Source of the DNA: Streptomyces sp. MP131-18
GTDB taxonomy: Bacteria > Actinomycetota > Actinomycetes > Streptomycetales > Streptomycetaceae
Assembly (NCBI RefSeq): GCF_001984575.1
Contig: NZ_LZNS01000001.1
Span: 4,841,553-4,905,552 of the forward strand
DNA length: 64,000 bases
Direction: 5' to 3'
The notes beneath the pieces were generated by a model, which saw only the letters and a list, made by a program, of their open reading frames with translations, made no database searches and had not been told where the DNA came from. How positions within the stretch are numbered: the stretch's first letter is position 1; every line of letters begins with the position of its first letter. Shown here piece by piece: positions 16,000-24,403 of the stretch. Position numbers and translations under genes: made by a program.

Positions 16000-17298
16000 A
16001 TGACGTCGCCCCCCGCCGGGCAGCCGCCCCGGCCGCCCGCGCCCGCGGGGGCGGTGGTCGCCGAGGCGGCCGGCGAGGTGGTCCCGGCGCGGCTGTGGAC
16101 GCGCGACTTCGGTCTGTTCTTCACGGCGCGCGGCATCGCGAAGCTCGGCGACATGATGCTGCCGGTCGCGCTGGCCGCGGGCCTGGTCCAGCACGGCGGC
16201 GGAGCGGGCGCGGTGGGCCTGGCGATGGCGTCGTTCACCGGCTGTTTCGCGGGCTTCGTGGTGTTCGGCGGCGTCATCGCGGACCGCTTCGAGGCGCGGG
16301 CGCTGATGATCGGCGCCGACGTGGTGCGGATCGGCACCGAGGCGCTGGCCGCCGTGCTGTTCTTCACCGGCCACGTCGTGCTGTGGCAGGTGTGCGTGAT
16401 CGGCGCGGTCAACGGGGTGTGCGCCGCGATGTTCCAGCCGGGCGTGGCGAGCACCGTGCCGCGCCTCGCGCACGACGTGCAGGCCGCGAACGGCGCCATC
16501 CGCACGGCCGAGTCCTGCATGGCGGTACTGGGTCCCGCGGCGGCCGGCGTCCTGGTCGGCTGGACGTCCGCGGGCTGCGTGTTCGCCGCGCACGCCGGAA
16601 CGTACCTGCTCAGCGCCCTGTGCCTGCTGCTGCTCCGGCTGCCGGAGCGGCCGGTGCGGCCCGCGGCTGGGACGTTCCGAGCGGATCTGGCGGAGGGGTG
16701 GCGGGAGTTCCGGGCCAGGACCTGGATGTGGGGTGCCATCGTCGTCTGGATGATCCTCATGGGCGCGGCGTGGGGCCCGTCCGTTCCGCTGGTGGCGACC
16801 GAGGTCATCACGGCTCACGGCGACGGCACGTACGGCCTCGTGAACTCGGCGCTCGGCGCAGGCATGGCCGTCGGCGGGCTGCTGGCCATGCGCATCAGGC
16901 CGCGGCACCCGCTGCGCGCGGGGGCCGTCGCGCTGTTCGGCTTTTTCCTCCAGCCGGTGACGGTCGGCGCGGGGCTCGGGGTGGCGGCGATCGTCGCGGG
17001 CTTCGTGGTGGCGGGCGCGGCGATGGCGTTCTGGAGCGTGATGTGGGCGACGAGCATCCAGACGCAGGTGCCGGGGACCGTGCTCAACCGCATCCACGCC
17101 TACGAGGTGGCAGGTTCCGTGGTGATGATGCCGGTCGGCCAGGCCCTGGCCGGCCCGGCCGCCGGTCTTTTCGGCGCGTCCCAGGTGCTGCTGGCGGCGG
17201 GCGCGGTGTCGCTGGCGGCGAGCGCGGCGCTGCTGGCGGTCCCCGCGGTCCGCAACCTCACGCGGGTGGATCAGCGGCCCCTCGCGCGGCACGCCTGA
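16000..17298 (+). CDS. MFS transporter, DHA3-like (12-TMS)
   Basis: A 432-aa membrane protein with RDFGLFFTARGIAKLGDMML at the start of helix 1 and GGVIADRFEARALM as the motif A loop, the pattern of the DHA3/MefA-like group of macrolide-type effluxers. It starts 4 bases after the previous stop. There is no ribosome site, but GATAGT (15988-15993) sits 6 bases before the ATG, so it may have its own leaderless transcript. Two drug-exporter-type genes in tandem suggest a resistance function; substrates unknown. Confidence 0.85.
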   Translation: MTSPPAGQPPRPPAPAGAVVAEAAGEVVPARLWTRDFGLFFTARGIAKLGDMMLPVALAAGLVQHGGGAGAVGLAMASFTGCFAGFVVFGGVIADRFEARALMIGADVVRIGTEALAAVLFFTGHVVLWQVCVIGAVNGVCAAMFQPGVASTVPRLAHDVQAANGAIRTAESCMAVLGPAAAGVLVGWTSAGCVFAAHAGTYLLSALCLLLLRLPERPVRPAAGTFRADLAEGWREFRARTWMWGAIVVWMILMGAAWGPSVPLVATEVITAHGDGTYGLVNSALGAGMAVGGLLAMRIRPRHPLRAGAVALFGFFLQPVTVGAGLGVAAIVAGFVVAGAAMAFWSVMWATSIQTQVPGTVLNRIHAYEVAGSVVMMPVGQALAGPAAGLFGASQVLLAAGAVSLAASAALLAVPAVRNLTRVDQRPLARHA

Positions 17299-17345
17299 CG
17301 GTCCGCGGGCGGGGCGCGGTGGGGCCGGGCGCGGGCGGCCGCGGC

Positions 17346-17780
17346 TCAGGCGCCGAGCGGGCAGGGCAGGGAGGGGGCGGTGCCGTTGGGGGAGCAGCCG
17401 ATGACGTCGAGGGTCAGGAAGCCGGTGCCACGCAGGTACCACCCGGCGTGGACGTCGCCGCCCGCCGCGAGGCGGGCGGCGGACCGGCCGGCGAGCGCCG
17501 GGACGGCCTGCCGTTCCCGTTCGACGGCGAACGCGGGCGCCGCGCGTTCGCTCTCCTGCCGGAACCACGCGGCCGCCTCGGCCGCGGTGCCGCAGGTGCG
17601 GGCGACGGCGGCGGCGGGCCGCAGCAGCCAGTCGCTGATGCGGAGCGGGGTGCAGGGGTTGGCGAGGAACCCGGGCGCCGGCGGCGCGCCCGGCGCCGCC
17701 GCCGGCCGCCGGTCGGCCTCCTGGTCGAAGACGCGGCGTTCGCCCTGCCAGTGGTAGGCGTGGAAGTGCGCGGGCCCCAT
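17346..17780 (-). CDS. hypothetical protein (144 aa)
   Basis: I do not recognise a named family. The protein begins MGPAHFHAYHWQGERRVF, has a Pro/Ala-rich linker, then PCTPLRISDWLLRPAAAVAR, CGTAAEAAAWFRQESER, a segment ending WYLRGTGFLTLDVIGCSPN, and ends PCPLGA. Four cysteines (PCTP, TCGT, GCSPN, PCPLG) are spread along it. Cytoplasmic by appearance. Similar streptomycete hypotheticals share the HFHAxHW start and PCPLG end, which supports reality. The upstream 0.29 kb is non-coding. Confidence 0.6.
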   Translation of the reverse strand: MGPAHFHAYHWQGERRVFDQEADRRPAAAPGAPPAPGFLANPCTPLRISDWLLRPAAAVARTCGTAAEAAAWFRQESERAAPAFAVERERQAVPALAGRSAARLAAGGDVHAGWYLRGTGFLTLDVIGCSPNGTAPSLPCPLGA

Positions 17781-17825
17781 GGTCCATGGTTCGACGCCCG
17801 CGCGGCCCTGCTGAACGGCCAGGGC

Positions 17826-17857
17826 GGTGACGCGGTGCCGCGGTGACGCGGTGCCGC
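17826..17857. repeat. 16-bp perfect tandem duplication
   Basis: GGTGACGCGGTGCCGC occurs twice head to tail. It lies in the 288-bp gap between the leftward hypothetical gene and the rightward nuclease gene, where I see no other feature. Confidence 0.9.
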
Positions 17858-18068
17858 GCCGGGCGGCGCTCAGCGCCGCGTGGCCCGCGGCGGTCAGGCC
17901 GGCTGCGGTGTACTAGACCGGTCGCCGAGTGACCAGGCGGCGCGCGCGTTCAGGCGGGTGGCCCTGCGCGGCGTGTCCGGTTCCGCAGGTCGGCGGGTAT
18001 GCGACCGGCCGCCCGCGGGCAGGGAGTGCATGCGGGACCAGGACGGCACGGCGAGATGGGGCGAGGGC

Positions 18069-18764
18069 ATGAGGGCGCGGCTTCCGGCGGCGGTGGTGGC
18101 GGTGGTGTCGGCGGTGGTGCTGACGGCGGGCGGCTGCGACGCGGCCGGTACCGAGGACGCGGACGACGCGGCGGGCACGGGCGGCACGAGCGGGGCGCCG
18201 CCGGAGAGCGGCACGCAGCTGCCAGGACTGCCCGACGCGGCCACCGCCGCCGACCGGCTGGCGGCACTCACCGTGGCCGAGCCGCGCGCCATGACCGGCT
18301 ACTCGCGCGACCGCTTCCCGCACTGGGACAGCGCGGACGGCTGCACCGTGCGGCAGACCGTGCTGCGCCGCGACGGCGAGGACGTCACCGTGGACGACGA
18401 CTGCCGCCCGGTGTCGGGCACCTGGTTCAGCGCCTACGACGGCGAGGAGTACACGGACGACGGGGACGTCGACATCGACCACGTGGTCCCGCTGGCCAAC
18501 GCATGGCGCTCCGGGGCCGACGCGTGGACCGACGACGAGCGCAGCGCGTTCGCCAACGACCTGGCGCAGCCGCAGCTCATCGCCGTCGGCAGCCGCGTGA
18601 ACCGGGAGAAGGGCGACCAGGCGCCGGACGCCTGGCTGCCGCCCGCCGAGGAGTTCGGCTGCACCTACGCCCTGGCCTGGACGACGGTCAAGCACGCCTA
18701 CGAGCTGACCGTGACCACCGCGGAACGCGACCGGCTGGCCGGTCTGCTCGGCACCTGCGGGTGA
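18069..18764 (+). CDS. exported HNH-type nuclease (DUF1524/GmrSD C-terminal-like)
   Basis: 231 aa. The N-terminus is a signal sequence (RLPAAVVAVVSAVVLTAGGC) with Cys23 in a weak lipobox, so it is secreted or lipid-anchored. A 30-residue acidic/Gly linker follows. The catalytic region carries DIDHVVPLANAW (135-146, His138 as likely general base) and NREKGDQAPDAWLPP (178-192), then CTYALAWTTVKHAYELTV. These match HNH nucleases of the DUF1524 type, which in streptomycetes occur as extracellular DNases. ATG 18069 was chosen because it starts at the signal peptide; longer frames add arginine-rich sequence. Confidence 0.82.
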   Translation: MRARLPAAVVAVVSAVVLTAGGCDAAGTEDADDAAGTGGTSGAPPESGTQLPGLPDAATAADRLAALTVAEPRAMTGYSRDRFPHWDSADGCTVRQTVLRRDGEDVTVDDDCRPVSGTWFSAYDGEEYTDDGDVDIDHVVPLANAWRSGADAWTDDERSAFANDLAQPQLIAVGSRVNREKGDQAPDAWLPPAEEFGCTYALAWTTVKHAYELTVTTAERDRLAGLLGTCG

Positions 18765-18826
18765 CGCGGGCGGCGCCCGCGGTGCTGCATCATCCTGGGG
18801 TGGACGATTTCGGCACGAGTGGACGC

Positions 18827-19015
18827 ATGACCTTCGAGGCGAGGCACAGCCGCATGCGCGGCTGGTACGTCGTGGACCCCGTGGGAAGCCTGGTGCACGT
18901 GCCGGGCGACGACGGCCGTCCGAGCGCGGCGTTCTTCGGCACGGACGAGACGGCGGCCCGCACCCTGGCCGCGCACCTCAACAGCCAGCACGACATCGCC
19001 GACGGCCCGGCCTAG
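18827..19015 (+). CDS. small hypothetical protein (62 aa)
   Basis: Sequence begins MTFEARHSRMRGWYVVDPVG and includes FFGTDETAARTLAAHLNSQH. It looks like a small alpha/beta protein; no family recognised. An in-frame GTG at 18800 would add nine residues. No strong ribosome site is seen before either start. The TAG stop lies in the loop of a 10-bp terminator hairpin. Confidence 0.55.
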   Translation: MTFEARHSRMRGWYVVDPVGSLVHVPGDDGRPSAAFFGTDETAARTLAAHLNSQHDIADGPA

Positions 19016-19028
19016 ACAGGCCGGGCCG
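19003..19028. terminator. perfect 10-bp hairpin containing the stop codon in its loop
   Basis: CGGCCCGGCC (19003-19012) pairs with GGCCGGGCCG (19019-19028). The 6-base loop TAGACA contains the stop of the 62-aa gene. It can serve both convergent genes. The following 50 bases are a low-complexity GTGCTGTCTTGC-type repeat. Confidence 0.8.
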
Positions 19029-19085
19029 CCGGTGCCGTGCTGCGGTGCTGTCTTGCTGTCTGGCTGCCGTGCTGTCTTGCCGTGC

Positions 19086-19181
19086 TCAGCGGGCGAACGT
19101 GCTGTCGCAGTCCATGCACTGCCACCGGCGCGGCATGCCGGTGCTCGTCACGTTGATACTGCCGCAGCTCGGACACTTCAT
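19086..19181 (-). CDS. 31-aa zinc-ribbon microprotein
   Basis: Reads MKCPSCGSINVTSTGMPRR, then WQCMDCDSTFAR and stop. The CPSC and CMDC pairs, 17 residues apart, form a complete treble-clef/zinc-ribbon ligand set. GGAG lies 5 bases before the ATG. The shape resembles the isolated zinc ribbons found in larger nucleic-acid-binding proteins; what a free-standing one does is unknown. A second one of similar size is at 24381-24473. Confidence 0.65.
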   Translation of the reverse strand: MKCPSCGSINVTSTGMPRRWQCMDCDSTFAR

Positions 19182-19236
19182 GTGAACTCCCCATCCGCTC
19201 GCCTGACATCACGCCTACCACACCGGCCGGCCGCGG

Positions 19237-19515
19237 TCACGGCCCGCTGCCGATGCTGCGCCGGTTGGCCTGCCGGACCTTCTCGCGCAGCAGGTCGCTC
19301 GCGTTCACCTGCCGGACGTGCTCCGGGAGCACGTTCCAGACCAGCCCGCCGCGGATGGGTCTCAGCTGGTAGGTGACGCCGTCGTGGCCCACGACCACCC
19401 CCGCCCGGCCCAGCTCGGTGTCCTGCGCGAGTGCGCCCAGCTCGATGCCGGGGCCCGCGCGCCCGGAGCGTGCGCGTTCTTCGCGCGCCTGTGGTTCCTG
19501 ACTGCTCGTCGCCAT
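19237..19515 (-). CDS. hypothetical protein (92 aa)
   Basis: Begins MATSSQEPQAREERARSGRA, then a small folded-looking domain, LAQDTELGRAGVVVGHDGV, with RPIRGGLVWNVLPEHVRQV and a charged C-terminal helix. The GxVxxxxGxxYxLRPxxGGxxW layout recurs in short streptomycete proteins encoded near regulators, without known function. Transcribed leftward toward the zinc-ribbon ORF, 55 bases away. Confidence 0.6.
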   Translation of the reverse strand: MATSSQEPQAREERARSGRAGPGIELGALAQDTELGRAGVVVGHDGVTYQLRPIRGGLVWNVLPEHVRQVNASDLLREKVRQANRRSIGSGP

Positions 19516-19530
19516 GAAGGCTCGCTCCCC

Positions 19531-19560
19531 TGCGCTCTCCAGCGCTCTCCAGCGCTCTCC
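19531..19560. repeat. three tandem 10-bp units (GCGCTCTCC type)
   Basis: Units TGCGCTCTCC, AGCGCTCTCC and AGCGCTCTCC follow each other just upstream of the leftward 92-aa gene. Possible regulatory or slippage repeat; no protein known to bind it. Confidence 0.8.
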
Positions 19561-19712
19561 GTGGTGAGACGGTCACCAGCATCCCGCGCGACCGGCGTTC
19601 CGGCCAGTCCGGGTACGTGGCCGATTCGGCAGAGGCAACGCAGGAGTTGGCGATCTCCGCACGCGGGTACGAGCATGCCCGCCGGTCGCGCGCCCCCCCG
19701 CGCGCAGAGGAC

Positions 19713-19740
19713 GGGGGGACCACCACCGGGTGGTCCCCCC
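19713..19740 (-). terminator. terminator after the beta-glucosidase gene
   Basis: GGGGGGACCACC (19713-19724) pairs perfectly with GGTGGTCCCCCC (19729-19740), 12 bp with a 4-base loop. It starts 7 bases beyond the stop of the leftward beta-glucosidase gene. Confidence 0.88.
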
Positions 19741-19746
19741 CTGCGC

Positions 19747-21117
19747 TCACAGGGCGTTCGCCCGGGTGATCTCGGAGAACCAGCGGCCGCTGTCCTTCAG
19801 CGTGCGCACCTGCGTCTCGAAGTCCACGTGGACCAGGCCGAACCGCTTCGAATAGCCGTGCGCCCACTCGAAGTTGTCCAGCAGCGACCACACGAAGTAG
19901 CCGCGCAGGTCGACGCCTTCCGCGAGGGCCCGGTGCGCGGCCCTGAAGTGCTCCTCCAGGTAGCGCCGCCGGTCCTCGTCGTGGACGCGCCCCTCACGTG
20001 TGACCTCGTCCGCGAATGCCGCGCCGTTCTCCGTCACGTACAGCGGCAGCGGACCGTACTCGCGCGAGACCCGCGTCAGCGTCTCGTACAGCCCGTCCGG
20101 GTCGATCTCCCAGCCCATCTCGGTCTGGGGCACCCCGCGCTTGACGAACTCCACGTCCGGGGAGCCCACCCAGTGCGTGGGCCCCGGCCGCGGCGCGCCG
20201 GCGCGCACCACGTGGCGCGAGTAGTAATTCACGCCGAGGAAGTCGAGCGGCGCGGCGATGGTCGCCAGGTCGCCGTCCCGCACGTGCTCGGTGCCGGTGA
20301 CCTCCGCGATGTCCTTCAGCACGTCGGCCGGGTAGGAGCCGCGCAGCATCGGGTCCAGGAAGAAGCGGTTCATCAGGCCGTCGATGCGGCGGGCGGCGTC
20401 CCGGTCCGCCGCGCTGTCGGTGACCGCGTCCACCGGGTACAGGTTGACGGTGACACCGACGCTGCGCGCTCCCTGGGCGCGCAGCACCTCGGCGGCGAGG
20501 CCGTGCCCGAGCATCAGGTGGTGCGCGGCGCGCACCGCGGCGGCGCCATCGGTGCGGCCCGGCGCGTGGTGGCCGCTGGCGTAGCCGAGGAACGCGGCGC
20601 ACCACGGCTCGTTCAGCGTCGTCCAGTCCTGCACCCGGTCGCCGAGACGCTGGTGGATCAGCGCCGCGTACTCCGCGAACTTCTCCGCGGTCTCGCGGCG
20701 CGGCCAGCCGCCCGCGTCTTCGAGCACCTGCGGCAGGTCCCAGTGGTAGAGCGTCACCCAGGGCTGGATGCCGTGGTCGAGCAGGCCGTCGACGAGGCGG
20801 CTGTAGAAGTCGACGCCCGCCCCGTTGACCGGGCCGTACCCCTCGGGCTGGATGCGCGGCCAGGCGAGCGAGAACCGGTAGTGCGTCACGCCGAGGTCGG
20901 CGAGCAGCGAAATGTCCTCGGGGTAGCGGTGGTAGTGGTCGTCCGCGAGGTCACCGGTCTGGTTGCGGAACACCTTGCCGGGGGTGTGGGAGAAGGTGTC
21001 CCACACCGAGGGCAGCCGGCCGTCCTCGTGGACGGCCCCCTCGATCTGGTAGCTGGCGGTGGCCGTTCCCCAGGCGAAGCCCTCGGGGAACTGCTCAGGG
21101 CTCAGTTCGTTTGTCAT
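19747..21117 (-). CDS. GH1 beta-glucosidase
   Basis: A 456-aa cytoplasmic glycoside hydrolase family 1 enzyme of the usual length. It opens FPEGFAWGTATASYQIEGA, the family N-terminal signature. The acid/base Glu170 is in TTLNEPW and the nucleophile Glu363 in LYVTENGAAF; WSLLDNFEWAHGYSKRFGL near the C-terminus binds the substrate. It hydrolyses cellobiose and other beta-glucosides after uptake. It lies 30 bases downstream of the aldo/keto reductase gene on the same strand, so the two probably form an operon. No CebR-type palindrome (TGGGAGCGCTCCCA) was seen. Confidence 0.95.
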   Translation of the reverse strand: MTNELSPEQFPEGFAWGTATASYQIEGAVHEDGRLPSVWDTFSHTPGKVFRNQTGDLADDHYHRYPEDISLLADLGVTHYRFSLAWPRIQPEGYGPVNGAGVDFYSRLVDGLLDHGIQPWVTLYHWDLPQVLEDAGGWPRRETAEKFAEYAALIHQRLGDRVQDWTTLNEPWCAAFLGYASGHHAPGRTDGAAAVRAAHHLMLGHGLAAEVLRAQGARSVGVTVNLYPVDAVTDSAADRDAARRIDGLMNRFFLDPMLRGSYPADVLKDIAEVTGTEHVRDGDLATIAAPLDFLGVNYYSRHVVRAGAPRPGPTHWVGSPDVEFVKRGVPQTEMGWEIDPDGLYETLTRVSREYGPLPLYVTENGAAFADEVTREGRVHDEDRRRYLEEHFRAAHRALAEGVDLRGYFVWSLLDNFEWAHGYSKRFGLVHVDFETQVRTLKDSGRWFSEITRANAL

Positions 21118-21147
21118 GAGAAAAAGTTCCCGGTGTTTCGGTGTTTT

Positions 21148-22107
21148 TCAGTATTGCCAGTGAGATGGGGGCGCATGCAGCCCGTCGAGGGTAAGCCACA
21201 GATCATCCGGGATCGGCCAGGCGGCCAGGCGCAGGGTTTCCGCGACGCGTTCCGGCCGGGTCACGCCGACGACGGTGGCGGCGATGCGCGGGTCGCGCAC
21301 GGCGAACTGGATCGCGGCGGCGGGCAGGGGCACGTCGTACCGCGCGCAGGCCGCCGCCATCTCGCGCACCCGCGTCAGGACCACCTGATCCGCGGGCGAG
21401 TAGCAGTAACGGGCGTGCTGGTCGGGCCCCTTGGCCAGGATGCCGCCGCCGAACGGGGCCGCGTTGACCACGCCGAGGCCCGCCGCGCAGGCGGCGTCGA
21501 TGAGCGCGTCCGCGGAACGGTCGACGAGCGTCCACCGGTTGTGGGTGAGCAGCACCTCGAACGCGCCGGTGGCGACGTAGCGTTCCATGAGCCCGACCGG
21601 GCCGCCGGCCACGCCGATGTGCTCGGCAAGACCCTCCTCCCGTATCCGCACCAGCTCCTCGACCGGACCGCCGGGCGCCACGGCCTCGTCGAACGGCATG
21701 TGCTCAGGATCGTGCAGATACAGCAGCTGCAACCGGTCGAGACCGAGCCGTTCCAGACTGCCTTCGAGCGAACGGCGTACCTGCGCGGCCGAATAGTCAC
21801 CGGTCCGCTCATCGCGGTCCACCTTGGTGGCCAGCACGAAGCCGGGCGGCAGCCCGCCGTGTTCGGCCAGGGCGGTGCCGATGAGCCGTTCACCGCGGCC
21901 GGCGTTGTAGCCCGCCGCGGTGTCCAGGAACCCGGCCGGGCTGTTCAGCACCTCCCGCACGGTCGCCACGGCGCGGTCCTCGGGCACGTCGTAGCCGAAC
22001 ACCGCGGGCATGCCGGACAGACCACTGGTGCCGAAGCAGATCTCCGGCACCAGCAGTCCGGTGCCGCCCAGGCGGTGCCGCGGCAGCGCGGCCTCCCCGG
22101 CGCTCAT
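21148..22107 (-). CDS. aldo/keto reductase (aldose/L-fucose dehydrogenase type)
   Basis: 319 aa, (beta/alpha)8 NAD(P)-dependent oxidoreductase. The catalytic tetrad is visible as Asp62 and Tyr67 in FLDTAAGYNAGRGE, Lys95 in ATKVD, and His132 in LYLHDPEHM. The sequence resembles D-threo-aldose 1-dehydrogenases, which oxidise L-fucose, D-arabinose or similar sugars to lactones. Context supports this: a sugar-acid dehydratase gene lies divergently upstream and a beta-glucosidase gene downstream. Start ATG 22107 has GGAG 8 bases upstream; a longer frame adds an Arg/His-rich tail. Confidence 0.85.
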   Translation of the reverse strand: MSAGEAALPRHRLGGTGLLVPEICFGTSGLSGMPAVFGYDVPEDRAVATVREVLNSPAGFLDTAAGYNAGRGERLIGTALAEHGGLPPGFVLATKVDRDERTGDYSAAQVRRSLEGSLERLGLDRLQLLYLHDPEHMPFDEAVAPGGPVEELVRIREEGLAEHIGVAGGPVGLMERYVATGAFEVLLTHNRWTLVDRSADALIDAACAAGLGVVNAAPFGGGILAKGPDQHARYCYSPADQVVLTRVREMAAACARYDVPLPAAAIQFAVRDPRIAATVVGVTRPERVAETLRLAAWPIPDDLWLTLDGLHAPPSHWQY

Positions 22108-22366
22108 CGGGCACACTCCGGTCGCGGCGCGGCCACGGGGACTTGGGTGGTGGGCATGGCGGGTCTTCCTTCCCTCGGTGCGGCGCGGGCGGCGGCCGGT
22201 CACGGCCGCACGTCCGCATCAGCACCATGATGATCGGCCGGACGCGCACGGCAGGGGAGGCGCACAGACGGCGGCACGCGGCAGCGCGGGCCGCCCGCGT
22301 GCTCCCGGCGGGACATGTGACGCTGGAACGGCGAAGGACTCTGGTACGAGCGGGAGGCACCGAGGA

Positions 22367-24196
22367 ATGACAACAACACCCAGGCAGGCGGGAACGGGCA
22401 CGGCGGGAACGGGCACGGCGGGAGTACAGGCGGCGGGAACGGGGGAGACCGCGGCCGAGCACGCCGCCGCCGGCGCGCGGGGGAAACGCCGCAGTGGCGC
22501 GTGGTTCGCCGCCGAGGGCCGCAACGGTTTCATCCACCGTTCGTGGATGCGTAACCAGGGCTTCGGCCCGGAAGTCTTCGACGGCCGTCCCGTCATCGGC
22601 ATCGCCAGCAGCTGGTCCGAGCTGACCCCCTGCAACGCGCACCTGCGCGACGTCGCCGACGCCGTCAAGCGCGGCGTGTGGGAAGCCGGCGGCCTGCCGC
22701 TCGAATTCCCCGTCATGTCGCTCGGCGAGACCCTCATGCGCCCGACCACCATGCTGTTCCGCAACCTGATGGCCATGGAGGCCGAGGAGACCATCCGCGC
22801 CAACCCGCTCGACGGCGTCGTCCTGCTCTCCGGCTGCGACAAAACCACCCCCGCCCTGCTGATGGGCGCCACCAGCGTCGATCTCCCGGCCGTCATGGTC
22901 ACCGGCGGGCCCATGCTCAGCGGCAAGTTCCAGGGCCGCGACATCGGCTCCGGCACCGACGTCTGGCGGCTGAGCGAGGAAGTCAGGGCCGGCCGCATGT
23001 CGCCCGCGGACCTCAGCGAGGCCGAGGGCTGCATGTCCCGCAGCCGCGGCCACTGCATGACCATGGGCACCGCCTCCACCATGGCGTGCGTCGCCGAGGC
23101 CCTCGGCATGCAACTGCCCGGCTCGGCCGCCATCCCCGCCGTGGACGCCCGCCGTTACGCCCTCGCCCAGGCGGCGGGCCGCCGGGCCGTCGCCCTCGTC
23201 GAGGAGGACGTCAGGCCCTCGCACGTCCTGACCCGCGAGGCGTTCGAGAACGCCATCCGCGCCAACGCGGCGCTCGGCGGCTCCACCAACGCCGTCGTCC
23301 ACCTGCTCGCGCTCGCCGGGCGCGCCGGAGTGCCGCTCGACCTCGACGACTTCGACCGGCTGACCACCGAAGTGCCGGTCCTGGTCGACCTGATGCCCTC
23401 GGGCCGGTTCCTGATGGAGGACTTCTACTACGCCGGCGGGCTGCCCGCCGTCCTGCGGGAACTGGACACGCTCGGCCTGCTGCACCGCGAGGCACGCAGC
23501 GTCGGCGGCGGCACGATGCACGCCGCGACGGAAAGCGCCCCCTGCTGGAACCGCGAGGTCATCCGCGCCGCCGGGGAACCGTTCCGCCCGGCCGGCGAGG
23601 GCACCGTCGTGCTGCGCGGCAGCCTGTGTCCCGACGGCGCGGTGCTGAAGATCTCCGCCGCCTCACCGCACCTGCTCAAACACCGCGGGCGCGCGCTGGT
23701 CTTCGACCGCGTCGAGGACTACACGGCCGCGGCCGACGACCCCGACCTGCCGGTCGACGCGGACACGATCCTCGTGGTGCGCAACGCCGGCCCCCGCGGC
23801 TACCCCGGCTTCCCCGAGGTCGGCAACGTTCCGGTCCCGAAGGTCCTGCTCGATGCGGGCGTCGAGGACATCGTCCGCATCAGCGACGCGCGGATGAGCG
23901 GCACCGGCTACGGCACCTGCGTGCTGCATGTCGCGCCGGAAGCCGCCGTCGGCGGCCCGCTCGCGCTGGTCCGCACCGGCGACTGGATCGAACTCGACGC
24001 CGCCGCCCGCCGCCTCCACCTCGACGTGCCCGCGGAGGAACTGGCCACCCGCACCCCGCAGGCGCCGACCGAGCCCAAGCCGGAACGCGGCTGGGCCAAG
24101 CTCTACACCGAGCACGTCATGCAGGCCGACCGCGGCGCCGACCTCGACTTCCTGGTCGGCCGCACCGGCGACGCCGTCCCGCGCCACTCGCACTGA
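22367..24196 (+). CDS. IlvD/Edd-family sugar-acid dehydratase
   Basis: 609 aa. Cys89 (LTPCNAH), Cys157 (SGCDKTTPALL) and Cys230 (RGHCMTMGTAST) have the 68- and 73-residue spacing of the iron-sulfur ligands in characterised L-arabinonate-type dehydratases. SDARMSGTGYG near the C-terminus is the other family block. It should dehydrate a sugar acid to the 2-keto-3-deoxy acid, the step after an aldose dehydrogenase and lactonase. The first 40 residues are a low-complexity AGTGTAGTGTAG tract from 15-bp DNA repeats, an extension of about 30 aa over the family. GAGGA precedes the ATG. Branched-chain DHAD activity is less likely given context. Confidence 0.88.
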   Translation: MTTTPRQAGTGTAGTGTAGVQAAGTGETAAEHAAAGARGKRRSGAWFAAEGRNGFIHRSWMRNQGFGPEVFDGRPVIGIASSWSELTPCNAHLRDVADAVKRGVWEAGGLPLEFPVMSLGETLMRPTTMLFRNLMAMEAEETIRANPLDGVVLLSGCDKTTPALLMGATSVDLPAVMVTGGPMLSGKFQGRDIGSGTDVWRLSEEVRAGRMSPADLSEAEGCMSRSRGHCMTMGTASTMACVAEALGMQLPGSAAIPAVDARRYALAQAAGRRAVALVEEDVRPSHVLTREAFENAIRANAALGGSTNAVVHLLALAGRAGVPLDLDDFDRLTTEVPVLVDLMPSGRFLMEDFYYAGGLPAVLRELDTLGLLHREARSVGGGTMHAATESAPCWNREVIRAAGEPFRPAGEGTVVLRGSLCPDGAVLKISAASPHLLKHRGRALVFDRVEDYTAAADDPDLPVDADTILVVRNAGPRGYPGFPEVGNVPVPKVLLDAGVEDIVRISDARMSGTGYGTCVLHVAPEAAVGGPLALVRTGDWIELDAAARRLHLDVPAEELATRTPQAPTEPKPERGWAKLYTEHVMQADRGADLDFLVGRTGDAVPRHSH

Positions 24197-24223
24197 CCCC
24201 GGCGGGGCTCACTGCGGCAGGAG

Positions 24224-24403
24224 TCACTGCGGCGGGCGGTAGTTCTCCGCCTTGTCCAGGATCGCCGTGAAGCGCTCCCACTGGGCCGCCGCCTCCGCAG
24301 TGGGCCCCACCGTGAAGTCCTCCGGATCGAGAAAATCAAGTCGCTCCCGCGTGGCCGGGTCCAAGTCCCGCCACGCGGCCTCATCCTGCGGTGACCGAGC
24401 CAC
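24224..24403 (-). CDS. small acidic hypothetical protein (59 aa)
   Basis: Starts at GTG 24403 inside the preceding zinc-ribbon gene, in a different frame, overlapping it by 23 bases. Sequence VARSPQDEAAWRDLDPATRE, then LDFLDPEDFTVGPTAEAAAQ, ending DKAENYRPPQ. No family recognised. The overlap implies coupled translation with the zinc-ribbon ORF. Convergent with the dehydratase gene 27 bases away. Confidence 0.5.
   Translation of the reverse strand: MARSPQDEAAWRDLDPATRERLDFLDPEDFTVGPTAEAAAQWERFTAILDKAENYRPPQ

Noticed and set aside
24275..24290. partial CebR-like palindrome (AAGCGCTCCCA)
   Set aside because: Only half a site and inside a coding region away from the beta-glucosidase promoter.
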